Translations under genes and position numbers: made by a program
Notes under the pieces: model-generated
Databases searched by the model: none
What the model was told of the DNA's origin: nothing
The model's input: only the letters and a program-made list of their open reading frames with translations
In this document: positions 35,954-44,898 of the stretch, in pieces
Layout: every line of letters starts with the position of its first letter
How positions within the stretch are numbered: the stretch's first letter is position 1
From: Anaerolineales bacterium
GTDB lineage: Bacteria; Chloroflexota; Anaerolineae; Anaerolineales; UBA11579
Assembly: GCA_021463845.1 (NCBI GenBank)
Contig: JAJTXV010000001.1
Location: forward strand, 186,001-250,000
Reading direction: 5' to 3'
Length of the DNA: 64,000 nucleotides

Positions 35954-36558
35954 CCCCTCACGATCTGCAGGCCTGGCTGCGCTCGCGCCGCTCCACGCGG
36001 CGCTTTGCAGCCACGCCGGTGCCAGCCGATGTGCTGGCGCGCGTGCTGGAGACAGCCACCTACGCGCCTAACGCTCACAACCGCCAACCCTGGCGGTTTG
36101 TGATTCTGGAAAGCAGCGAGAGCCGCATGGCTCTCGCTGCGGCGATGGGGCAGGACTTTGCGGTCGCGCTGCAGGCCGAAGGCCTCAACGCGGAGCAGAT
36201 CGCGGCCCAGCTGGACCGCTCGCAAGCGCGCTTGCTGGAGGCGCCGGCGGCGGTGCTGCTGTGCCTGGACGCCAGCGTGCTGGATACGTATGCAGACGCA
36301 GGCCGCACGCAGGGCGAATTGGCCATCGCGGCCCAGAGCGTAGCGCTGGCCGGCGGCCAGCTGCTGCTGGCCGCCCAAGCCGAAGGCTTGGGTGGTGTGT
36401 GGGTGTGCGCGCCGCTGTTCGCGCAGGCCGCGGCGCAGCAGGCGCTGGGCCTGCCCGAGAGCTGGCAGGCTCAGGCGGCTTTGCTGCTGGGCTACCCGGC
36501 CGGCGCGCCGAAGCCGCGGCCGCGGCGCAGTGTGGATGAGATCATTCGCCGCGTGTAA
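35950..36558 (+). CDS. Nitroreductase-family protein (FbiB C-terminal-domain-like)
   Basis: RRSTRRFAATPVPADVLARVLETATYAPNAHNRQPWRFVIL; GTG start overlaps upstream stop. Confidence 0.88.
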   Translation: MTPHDLQAWLRSRRSTRRFAATPVPADVLARVLETATYAPNAHNRQPWRFVILESSESRMALAAAMGQDFAVALQAEGLNAEQIAAQLDRSQARLLEAPAAVLLCLDASVLDTYADAGRTQGELAIAAQSVALAGGQLLLAAQAEGLGGVWVCAPLFAQAAAQQALGLPESWQAQAALLLGYPAGAPKPRPRRSVDEIIRRV

Positions 36559-36579
36559 GGCGGAGTTAGAATTCGGCCT

Positions 36580-37299
36580 ATGTCCAGCCCATTGATCGGC
36601 GTCACCACCCGCAATGCCCATTCTGAGTTCTACCAGAACGATGTCATCCAAACCCCGCGCCCGTACTGCGAAGCCTTGGTGCGCGCTGGCGCCATCCCCG
36701 TACTGATCCCGCTCAACCTACCGCTCGATAAACTGCGCGAGCTGTTGCGACGGCTGGATGGCCTGGTATTCACTGGCGGCGGCGATATTGAGATCGATCG
36801 CTTCAATGGCGAGCCGCACGAGAAGCTGTACGACCTGGACGCCGAGCGGGACGAGATCGAGATCCAGCTAGTGCGCCAGGCCGCCGAGGACAGCAAGCCC
36901 TTCCTCGGCATCTGCCGCGGCCTGCAGATCGCCAATGTGGCTTTCGGCGGCACGCTGTATACCCATATTCCCGATCAGCTGCCCGGCGCGCTGCAGCACT
37001 CCAACTTTCCGGACCACCCCTGGGATCATTTGGCCCACCCGGTGCAGGTGAGCGAAGGCAGCCGCCTGGCGGAGATCCTGGGCGAGCCGATCGTCGAGGT
37101 CAACAGCCTGCACCACCAGGGCATCAAGGAGCTGGCTGCCGGCCTCAAAGCCGTCGCCAGCGCACCCGACGGCTTGGTCGAGGCGATCGAGCTGCCGGAG
37201 CATCCGTTCGCGGTTGGCGTGCAGTGGCACCCCGAGTGTCTGCCGCAGGACGCGCGCATGCAAAACCTGTTCCGCGCCTTGGTGCGCGCCAGCCAGTAG
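36580..37299 (+). CDS. Class I glutamine amidotransferase-like / peptidase C26 gamma-glutamyl hydrolase
   Basis: DGLVFTGGGDIEIDRF, KPFLGICRGLQIANVAFGGTLYTHI, VGVQWHPE. Confidence 0.92.
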   Translation: MSSPLIGVTTRNAHSEFYQNDVIQTPRPYCEALVRAGAIPVLIPLNLPLDKLRELLRRLDGLVFTGGGDIEIDRFNGEPHEKLYDLDAERDEIEIQLVRQAAEDSKPFLGICRGLQIANVAFGGTLYTHIPDQLPGALQHSNFPDHPWDHLAHPVQVSEGSRLAEILGEPIVEVNSLHHQGIKELAAGLKAVASAPDGLVEAIELPEHPFAVGVQWHPECLPQDARMQNLFRALVRASQ

Positions 37300-37304
37300 G
37301 AGCC

Positions 37305-38240
37305 ATGAAAGTCCTTGCACTCGCCGGTGGAGTGGGCGGCGCAAAACTGGCCGATGGCCTGGCGCAGGCGCTGCCTCCGGATGACCTGACGGTTGTTGTC
37401 AATACGGGGGATGACTTTGAGCATTTTGGCCTGACGATCTGCCCTGACCTGGATACGGTGTGCTATACCCTGGCCGGGTTGGCTAATCCGCAAACTGGAT
37501 GGGGTCGCGTAGGCGAGACCCAGCAGGCCATGAGCAGCGTGGAGCTGCTCGGCGGCCCGACCTGGTTCTGGCTGGGTGACCGCGATCTGGGCACGCATCT
37601 GGAGCGCACGCGCCGCCTGCGGGCGGGCGATGCGCTCAGCGCCATCACCGCAGACTTTTGCACGGCGTGGGGCATCCGCGCCCGCGTCCTGCCCATGAGC
37701 GACCAGCCAGTGCGCACCTTTGTGAGCACGGACGAAGGCGAACTGGCTTTCCAGGAATATTTTGTGGCCCGCCGCTGTGAGCCGGTGGTGAGCAGCTTCC
37801 GCTTCGATGGCGTGGCGCAGGCCGCCCCGGCGCCCGGCGTGCTGGATGCGGTCGCCGCGGCCGATCTGGTGGTGGTGTGCCCCTCCAACCCGTGGGTGAG
37901 TGTGGCGCCGATCCTGGCGGTGCCGGGTCTGCAGGCCGCGCTGGCGGCCAAGCCCATCCTGGCCGTCTCGCCCATTGTGGGCGGGCAGGCCATCAAGGGC
38001 CCGGCCGCTAAGATGTTCAGCGAGCTCGGCATCCTACCGAGTGCGCTGGCGGTGGCGCAGCACTATGGCAGCTTGCTGCGCGGGTTCGTGTTCGATGAAG
38101 TCGATGCTGCGCAGAACGAAGCGATCGCCGCGCTCGGTATAATCCCCCGGTCTACTGCCACTGTGATGAAAGAACGCGCCGACCGTGTTCAACTGGCCAA
38201 AGAGATCCTCGACTTTGGCCGCAGCTTGCTCAGTGCATGA
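37305..38240 (+). CDS. cofD: 2-phospho-L-lactate transferase
   Basis: MKVLALAGGVGGAKLADGLAQALPPDDLTVVVNTGDDFEHFGLTICPDLDTVCYTLAGLANPQTGWG. Confidence 0.96.
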   Translation: MKVLALAGGVGGAKLADGLAQALPPDDLTVVVNTGDDFEHFGLTICPDLDTVCYTLAGLANPQTGWGRVGETQQAMSSVELLGGPTWFWLGDRDLGTHLERTRRLRAGDALSAITADFCTAWGIRARVLPMSDQPVRTFVSTDEGELAFQEYFVARRCEPVVSSFRFDGVAQAAPAPGVLDAVAAADLVVVCPSNPWVSVAPILAVPGLQAALAAKPILAVSPIVGGQAIKGPAAKMFSELGILPSALAVAQHYGSLLRGFVFDEVDAAQNEAIAALGIIPRSTATVMKERADRVQLAKEILDFGRSLLSA

Positions 38241-38267
38241 CTCCACACTTGCTGAAAAGGAACGTGC

Positions 38268-38894
38268 ATGTCAATTTGGGCGATTGTTCCCGTTAAACCT
38301 TTGCGCCGCGGCAAATCGCGGCTGGCTTCTGTCCTCTCCGAGGATGACCGCGCCGCTCTGAACGAGCGTATGCTGCTGCATACGCTCGATACGCTCAAGA
38401 GCGTCGCAGCGCTCGGCGAAGTGCTGGTGGTGAGCCGTGACCCGGCCGCGCTGGCGCTGGCGCGTGAGCGCGGCGCCCGCACCCTGCAGGAGGACGGCGC
38501 ACCGCACCTCAACGTGGCGCTGCAGCGCGCTACCGCGGTGGCGCATACATACACAGCCACCAGCGTGCTGGTGGTGCCGGCGGACCTGCCGCAGCTCAAC
38601 CCGGCGGATGTGGACGCCATGCTGCAGGCCGGGCGCGAGGCGCCCTGTGTGGTGATTGCACCCGACCATCATCACGAAGGCACCAATGCGCTGTATATCA
38701 ATCCCATTGGACAGATCGACTATGAGTTTGGCGCAGGCTCGTTCCAGGCGCACAGCGCCCGGGCCGCGGCCAGCGGGGCTGCGTTGCATGTGATGGAGCT
38801 GGGCTCGCTGGCGCGGGATGTGGATGTGCCTGAGGATCTCGACTTCTTGCAGTTGATGGAAGGTAAGGAAGCGGCCAATGACTCTCGCCAATAA
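38268..38894 (+). CDS. cofC: 2-phospho-L-lactate guanylyltransferase
   Basis: IWAIVPVKPLRRGKSRLASVLSEDDRAALNERML...VLVVPADLPQLNPADVDAML. Confidence 0.94.
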   Translation: MSIWAIVPVKPLRRGKSRLASVLSEDDRAALNERMLLHTLDTLKSVAALGEVLVVSRDPAALALARERGARTLQEDGAPHLNVALQRATAVAHTYTATSVLVVPADLPQLNPADVDAMLQAGREAPCVVIAPDHHHEGTNALYINPIGQIDYEFGAGSFQAHSARAAASGAALHVMELGSLARDVDVPEDLDFLQLMEGKEAANDSRQ

Positions 38895-39360
38895 GCTGCC
38901 CAACTCCAAAAACTGCTTCGCGTGCGGCATGGAGAACCCGATCGGCCTGAAGCTGCAGATGTATGCCGACCCGCAGACTGAAGGCGGCGTGGTGTGCGAA
39001 TACACCGTGCCCAAGGTGTACGAGGGCTATCCGGGCATTGTGCATGGCGGCGTCATCAGCACCATTATGGATGAGGCCGTTAGCCGGGTGTTCATGCTGC
39101 AAGACCACAATCGTTTCATGTATACGGCCCGCCTCACCACCAAGTATCGCAAGCATGTGCCGGTGGAGCAACCCTTGCGCATTACTGGCATCGCCGTCAA
39201 AGACCGTGGCCGGGTGGCCGAGGCGCGGGCAGCCATCTACGATGCCAGCGGCGAACTGCTGGCTGAAGGCGAAGCCCTGATGGTGGCACTGCCGGCGGAA
39301 GACCTGAATGGGGTTTCGCTGGATGAGCTCGGCTGGCGCGTGTATGCGGATACTGAATAA
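38878..39360 (+). CDS. PaaI-like hotdog thioesterase
   Basis: NCFACGMENPIGLKLQMY...YEGYPGIVHGGVISTIMDEAVSRV. Confidence 0.88.
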   Translation: MTLANKLPNSKNCFACGMENPIGLKLQMYADPQTEGGVVCEYTVPKVYEGYPGIVHGGVISTIMDEAVSRVFMLQDHNRFMYTARLTTKYRKHVPVEQPLRITGIAVKDRGRVAEARAAIYDASGELLAEGEALMVALPAEDLNGVSLDELGWRVYADTE

Positions 39361-39362
39361 TA

Positions 39363-39920
39363 ATGAGTGAAGTGACCCTCAAGGGCAACACCCTGCGCGT
39401 GAGTGCAGCCGCCAGCCTGCAAGAATTACAAGACGCAGCGGGCTTGCAAACGGCGCTGTACGAGGCCCTGGCACAGCATGCCGATGCGCCCGGTCAGCCT
39501 CTGCTGGCGCAGCTGCTGGCGGCCAGCGGCGACTCACTGCTGGCCGCCGCCTTGCTGGCGCTGGACGCCGAGCTTGAGCTGCAAAACGGCGCAGCGCAAA
39601 GCTACGGGAACTGGCTGGCCCTGCGTGCCACTGCGGGCGAGCCCGCCGCGGTGGCCGGGCTGCGCTTTAGCACCGCCGCCCGGCTGGATTGCACGATAGG
39701 GCAGGGCGCCTGGCTGGCGGTGGCGCGCTGGCCGGCGGGGCGCACCCGGGTCGCCATCGGCGGCTGGGGCTCGACGCCCTTGCTGGCGATGGATGGGCGC
39801 GAGGCTAGCGGCATCCTGGAAGCGGCCGAGAACACGCTGATGTTGGCCAGCAATGGTGAAGTGGATGACGAAGCCCGCCTGGCCGTGGTGCGCGAGCTGG
39901 CGCAGCAAGCCAGTGGATAG
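39363..39920 (+). CDS. Hypothetical protein, possible degenerate CoxM/XdhB FAD-subunit relative
   Basis: ALLALDAELELQNG...RTRVAIGGWGSTPLLAMDG resembles the C-terminal half of FAD subunits; directly upstream of the XDH genes. Confidence 0.45.
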   Translation: MSEVTLKGNTLRVSAAASLQELQDAAGLQTALYEALAQHADAPGQPLLAQLLAASGDSLLAAALLALDAELELQNGAAQSYGNWLALRATAGEPAAVAGLRFSTAARLDCTIGQGAWLAVARWPAGRTRVAIGGWGSTPLLAMDGREASGILEAAENTLMLASNGEVDDEARLAVVRELAQQASG

Positions 39921-39994
39921 CTTTTTTAGCAGAATAGATTCGTTTTACCTTCGCAAAAAGAGTTGTACGATGCGCGGCGTATAATTAGCGCCGC

Positions 39995-41410
39995 ATGTGG
40001 TCCCATTACATCACCGCCCTCACAGTAGAAGATGCATTGGCTGCCCTGGCGCAGCACGGCGGCGCGGCGCGCATCGTGGCCGGCGCCACCGACCTGATCG
40101 TTGAGTATGAGCTTGGCGCCCGCAAAGGCGTGCATACCCTGATCGATGTGACGCGCATCCCCGGGCTCGACGCCATCACAGTGGATGGCGAGGGCCGCAT
40201 CCATCTTGGCCCGCTGGTGACCCATAACGATTGCGCTGCCAGCTCGCTGCTGCGTCAGCAGGCGCTGCCGCTGGCGCAGGCCGCCTACGAGGTCGGCGCG
40301 CCGCAGATCCGCAACCGCAGCACGGTGGCCGGCAACCTGATCACAGCCTCCCCCGCCAACGACACTATCCCGGCTCTGATCGCTCTGCAGGCCAGCGTCG
40401 TGCTGCGCTCTGTGCGCGGCGAGCGTACCGTGCCCCTGGCCGAGTACTACACCGGCGTGCGCAAGACCGTGATGCAGCCGGACGAGATGCTGGTGGACAT
40501 CCATTTCCCGGCGCTCAACCCGGCCACCCAGCGCGGGGCCTTTATGCGCATGACCCTGCGCCGCGCCCAGGCCATCTCGGTGGTCAATGCCGCCATCGTA
40601 CTGGGCCTGCAGGGCGATGTGGTGACCCAGGCTGCCATCGCGCTGGGCGCCGTAGCGCCCACCATCATCCGTGCCCCTGAGGCCGAGGGCTACCTGGTGG
40701 GCAAGGCGCTCTCCGAGGAAACGATTGCCCAGGCGGCCCTGCATGCGCAGGCAGCCGCCAGCCCGATCGGCGATATTCGCAGCTCAGCCGATTACCGCAA
40801 AGAGATGGTGCGCGTGGCGGTTGCGCGCTTGCTGGAAGAGCTGGCCGCGCCACAGCAGCCACAGCGGATACCCGAGAAGCCGGTGCTGCTCGCTCAACCT
40901 AAGAAACCTATTGAGCAGGCAACGATTCAGCCTGCCGGCTCCATCGACACCACGATCAATGGGCAGGCGTATTCCTTTGAAACTGGTCACGAGAAGACAC
41001 TTCTACGTCTGCTGCGTGAAGATGCCTTGCTGACCGGCACCAAAGAAGGCTGCGCCGAAGGGGAGTGCGGCGCGTGCACCGTGTTCATGGACGGCAAAGC
41101 CGTCATGAGCTGCCTGGTGCCAGCCCCGCGCGCCCACGGCGCACAGCTGGTGACCATCGAAGGCCTGTCTGCCGAGGACGGCTTGCTGCACCCGGTGCAG
41201 CAAGCCTTCATCGATCATGCCGCCGTGCAGTGCGGCTACTGCACGCCCGGCTTCGTGATGTCGGCGGCCATGCTGCTGGAGGAACACCCGCAGCCCAGCC
41301 GCCAGCAGGCCAGGCAAGCCGTGGCCGGCAACCTGTGCCGCTGCACCGGCTACTACAAGATCCTGGATGCGATCGAAAGCGCTGGCAAAACTGCACAGCC
41401 TGTGGAGTAA
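39995..41410 (+). CDS. Xanthine dehydrogenase-family FAD-binding subunit fused to [2Fe-2S] subunit
   Basis: GGAARIVAGATDLIVEYELG, GAPQIRNRSTVAGNLITASPANDTIP; C-terminal CAEGECGACTVFMDGKAVMSC, CGYCTPGFVMS, NLCRCTGYYKI. Confidence 0.93.
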   Translation: MWSHYITALTVEDALAALAQHGGAARIVAGATDLIVEYELGARKGVHTLIDVTRIPGLDAITVDGEGRIHLGPLVTHNDCAASSLLRQQALPLAQAAYEVGAPQIRNRSTVAGNLITASPANDTIPALIALQASVVLRSVRGERTVPLAEYYTGVRKTVMQPDEMLVDIHFPALNPATQRGAFMRMTLRRAQAISVVNAAIVLGLQGDVVTQAAIALGAVAPTIIRAPEAEGYLVGKALSEETIAQAALHAQAAASPIGDIRSSADYRKEMVRVAVARLLEELAAPQQPQRIPEKPVLLAQPKKPIEQATIQPAGSIDTTINGQAYSFETGHEKTLLRLLREDALLTGTKEGCAEGECGACTVFMDGKAVMSCLVPAPRAHGAQLVTIEGLSAEDGLLHPVQQAFIDHAAVQCGYCTPGFVMSAAMLLEEHPQPSRQQARQAVAGNLCRCTGYYKILDAIESAGKTAQPVE

Positions 41411-41412
41411 GT

Positions 41413-41751
41413 ATGCTTCTGCGAAAACCTTCCCGTAATCCCTTTCCGTGGCGTGTGCACCCCATCTGGCGCGGCATCGGTTGCATTCTGCTCATCATCC
41501 TGCCGGTGGTTGCGTATGGCTTCACAGATGTGATCATTGCCTGGGCCTTGGCCAACAATCAAACCCTGGCCCAAGGCGCCCAAGCCAATCCAGCGCTGCT
41601 GACCAATCCCTATTTCAAAGGTCTGTTCACATTGGTGCTGACCATTATTCTGTATCTGGTGTTCTCCATCCTGGGGTCCATCATCTATTCATTGGCAGGC
41701 GGGCCGCTGAACGAAGAAGTAGCTACCATGACCCGCGGGCGCTACGAGTAA
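41413..41751 (+). CDS. Small membrane protein of unknown function
   Basis: 112 aa, two hydrophobic segments (GIGCILLIILPVVAYGF; LFTLVLTIILYLVFSILGSIIYSLAG); stop abuts next ATG. Confidence 0.75.
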   Translation: MLLRKPSRNPFPWRVHPIWRGIGCILLIILPVVAYGFTDVIIAWALANNQTLAQGAQANPALLTNPYFKGLFTLVLTIILYLVFSILGSIIYSLAGGPLNEEVATMTRGRYE

Positions 41752-43995
41752 ATGAGCCGACGCAGAGCCAACGCCATCGGCCAGTCACACGGGCGCATCG
41801 ATGCGCACGGCAAGGTGACCGGCCAGACCCTGTACCCGGGTGACATCAACAAGCCCGGCCAGCTGCACGCCAAAGTGCTGTTCGCCGGGCGTCCGCACGC
41901 CATCATCCATTCGATCGATACGCGCGAAGCTGAGGCCCTGGCCGGAGTAGTGGCTATCTTCACAGCCAAGGATGTGCCGGTCAATGAATACGGCCTGATG
42001 GTGCAAGACCAGCCGGTCTTGTGCGGGCCGGGCTCCAGCAAACCGTATGCCGAACGCGTGCGCTTTGTGGGCGACCAGGTCGCATTCATCGTCGCCGAGA
42101 CCGAAGCGATCGCCGCGGCGGCCCGCAGCCTGATCAAGGTCGAATACGAAGACCTTCCAGTGGTGACGGATCCCGAAGGGGCCATGCGGCCGGATGCTTT
42201 GCGCATTCATCCGGACAGCGACAATACCTACCACCGCTACCGCGTACGTTACGGCGGCGATATTGAGGCCGCCTTCGCCCAGGCGGATGTCATCGTGGAA
42301 GGCGAATACCGCACGCCGGTGCAGGAGCATGCCTACCTGGCGCCCGAAGCGGGCCTGGGCTATATCGACGAACAGGGGCGCGTCACGGTTGAAGTGGCCG
42401 GCCAATGGGCGCACGAAGAGCGCATGGCCATCGCCCATGCGCTGGGCCTGCCGGAAGACCAGGTGCGCGTGATCCACCCCGCCATCGGCGGCGCCTTTGG
42501 CGGGCGCGAGGACATGTCGATCCAAATCGTACTGGGCTTGGCCGCCTGGCGCCTGCAGCAGCGCGGCATCATGCGCCCGGTCAAGATCATTTGGAGTCGC
42601 TACGAGTCCATGATCGGGCACCACAAGCGCCACCCGTACATCATTCGCTCCAAGTGGGGCGCCACCAAAGACGGCAAGATCGTGGCGGCCAAGTCTGAAG
42701 TCATCGCCGATTCGGGACCGTACATCTATACCTCGGTCAAGGTGTTGGGCAATGCCACCTTGCTGGCGACCGGGCCGTATGTCATCCCCAACGTGCATGT
42801 GGATGCCTGCACGGTGTACACCAACAACATTCCCAACGGCGCCTTCCGTGGCTTTGGCGGCCCGCAGGGCGCCTTTGCCTCTGAATCACAGATCAACAAA
42901 CTGGCCGAGGCGCTGGGCATCGACGCGGTCAAGCTGCGCATGCTCAACCTGGCGCGGGATGGCGACATATTGGCCACGGGTGCCACCCAGCCGCCCGGCG
43001 TCTCGCTCGACAAAGTCGTCGACGCCTGTGCGCGTGCGGCCGGCTGGCAGGAGCAAGCCGGCCAATGGCAGCGTGAAGCCGCCAGCTGGCCCCAGCTGCC
43101 GACCGCGCCGGCGCACATCAAGCGCGGTGTGGGCTTTGCGTGCGGCTTCAAGAACGTAGGCTTCTCGTTCGGTTTCCCGGAGCGCGCCTACGCCACGATC
43201 GAGATCCACGGCGAAGCCGAGATCGAACGGGTGATATTGCACCAGGCCGGCTCAGATGTAGGCCAGGGCGCCCACACTGCCTTCCGCCAGATGGCGGCCG
43301 ATGCAGTCGGCGTGCCGGTGGAGCAGGTCGAGATGGTGGTGGCCGATACGGCCGTCACGGGTGACTCGGGCTCGGCGTCTGCCTCGCGGCTCAGCTTCAT
43401 GGCCGGCAACGCCATCCGCGGCGCGGCCGAGGCCGCTCTGCAGCGCTGGCAGGATGAAGAGCGCCCGGCCATCGCCGAATTCAAGTACATCCCGCCGCCC
43501 ACCACTTTGCTGGACGCTGAGACGGGGCGGGGCGACCCGATCTTTGCCTATGGCTATGTGGCCGAAGCGGTGGCGGTGGAAGTGGATACGCAAACCGGCG
43601 AAGTGCACATCACCGATGTGATCTGCGCCGATGATGTCGGCAAGGCGATCAATCCACAGCAGATCGAAGGCCAGATCGAAGGCGCGGTGGTGCAAGCCGC
43701 TGGCTATACCCTGATGGAAAATTTCATCCAAGAGGGTGGCTACACCAAGACGCCGTATTTTTCCAACTATCTCATCCCTACTGTGATGGATGTGCCTGAC
43801 CGCGTGCAGTCTCTCATCTTGGAATTTCCTGACCCGAATGGGCCGTGGGGTGTGCGCGGCATGGCTGAGATGCCCTACATTCCCTTCTCGCCGGCCGTGA
43901 CCGCGGCCGTCTACGATGCCACCGGCGTATGGATCGACCAGTTTCCGTTGGTGCCGGAGCGGGTGCTGCGCGCCCTGGGCAAACTGCCCAGCTAG
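41752..43995 (+). CDS. Xanthine dehydrogenase-family molybdopterin-binding subunit
   Basis: HGKVTGQTLYPGDI, AIGGAFGGREDMSIQ, NGAFRGFGGPQGAFASE, GSDVGQGAHTAFRQMAADAVGVP, DVGKAINPQQIEGQIEGA. Confidence 0.95.
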   Translation: MSRRRANAIGQSHGRIDAHGKVTGQTLYPGDINKPGQLHAKVLFAGRPHAIIHSIDTREAEALAGVVAIFTAKDVPVNEYGLMVQDQPVLCGPGSSKPYAERVRFVGDQVAFIVAETEAIAAAARSLIKVEYEDLPVVTDPEGAMRPDALRIHPDSDNTYHRYRVRYGGDIEAAFAQADVIVEGEYRTPVQEHAYLAPEAGLGYIDEQGRVTVEVAGQWAHEERMAIAHALGLPEDQVRVIHPAIGGAFGGREDMSIQIVLGLAAWRLQQRGIMRPVKIIWSRYESMIGHHKRHPYIIRSKWGATKDGKIVAAKSEVIADSGPYIYTSVKVLGNATLLATGPYVIPNVHVDACTVYTNNIPNGAFRGFGGPQGAFASESQINKLAEALGIDAVKLRMLNLARDGDILATGATQPPGVSLDKVVDACARAAGWQEQAGQWQREAASWPQLPTAPAHIKRGVGFACGFKNVGFSFGFPERAYATIEIHGEAEIERVILHQAGSDVGQGAHTAFRQMAADAVGVPVEQVEMVVADTAVTGDSGSASASRLSFMAGNAIRGAAEAALQRWQDEERPAIAEFKYIPPPTTLLDAETGRGDPIFAYGYVAEAVAVEVDTQTGEVHITDVICADDVGKAINPQQIEGQIEGAVVQAAGYTLMENFIQEGGYTKTPYFSNYLIPTVMDVPDRVQSLILEFPDPNGPWGVRGMAEMPYIPFSPAVTAAVYDATGVWIDQFPLVPERVLRALGKLPS

Positions 43996-43998
43996 CTG

Positions 43999-44898
43999 AT
44001 GAGTTTTATCGAGCGCGTCCTTTACTGTGAGCGGGAACGGCTGGGGCGTCAGAACCGCGCCCACCTGCCCGGCGCGCTGGCCCAACTTTCAGACGGCAAG
44101 ACCTATTACGAGATCGCTGGCCCGGCTAAAGGCCAGCCGGTCGTCCTCATCCACGGCTTTTCGATGCCCAGTTTTATTTGGGATCCCACGTTTGCGGCGT
44201 TGGCACAGGCGGGCTTTCGCATCGTTCGCTATGACCTGTATGGGCGCGGCTGGTCAGACCGGCCGGAAGCGCGCTACGACAAGGCCTTGTTCGTGCGCCA
44301 GCTGGCTGAGTTATTGGATGAACTGAAGATCGCCCAGGCCAGCCTGGTGTCGCTCTCCATGGGTGGTGTGATTGCGGCGGAGTTTGCATTTCGTTTTCCG
44401 AAACGTGTTGACAAGCTCAGCTTTGTTGACCCGGCCGGGTTTGACCTGGGCCTGCCGCCGGCGGTCAAGGCCGTCTTCTGGCCGGTGGTCGGCGAGCTGC
44501 TGCTGGGCATGCTGGGTCGTATGGGGCGCAAGACCTTGCTGGAGAGCATGCTGGCCGACTTTTACCAACCTTCAGACGAAGCCATCGAGCTGTTCAAGAC
44601 GCGCTATTTTGAGCAGATGAAGTACCGCGGCTTCAAGCGCGCCTTGCTCTCCTCGCTGCGCAGCGGCATGCTCAATGAAGACCTCGAGCTCTACCGCCGC
44701 GTGGGCGAGAGTGGCAAACCCGTGCAGCTGCTATGGGGCGAGCTGGACGACACCGTACCATTCCGCCATGCGCAGACGTTCCTGGAGCTTGTGCCGCAAG
44801 CCGAATTTCATCCGATAGCCAATGCCCGTCACATTCCGCATTTTGACCGTCCAGACGTGGTGAACCCGTTGTTGGTGGACTTCTTGAGCAAGATATGA
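43999..44898 (+). CDS. Alpha/beta hydrolase
   Basis: VVLIHGFSMPSFIWDPTF...LVSLSMGGVIAAEFAFRFP...RHIPHFDRPDVV. Confidence 0.92.
   Translation: MSFIERVLYCERERLGRQNRAHLPGALAQLSDGKTYYEIAGPAKGQPVVLIHGFSMPSFIWDPTFAALAQAGFRIVRYDLYGRGWSDRPEARYDKALFVRQLAELLDELKIAQASLVSLSMGGVIAAEFAFRFPKRVDKLSFVDPAGFDLGLPPAVKAVFWPVVGELLLGMLGRMGRKTLLESMLADFYQPSDEAIELFKTRYFEQMKYRGFKRALLSSLRSGMLNEDLELYRRVGESGKPVQLLWGELDDTVPFRHAQTFLELVPQAEFHPIANARHIPHFDRPDVVNPLLVDFLSKI

Noticed and set aside
41785-42798. 337-aa ORF antisense to the Mo subunit gene
   Set aside because: Shadow ORF; sense strand is unambiguous XDH family.
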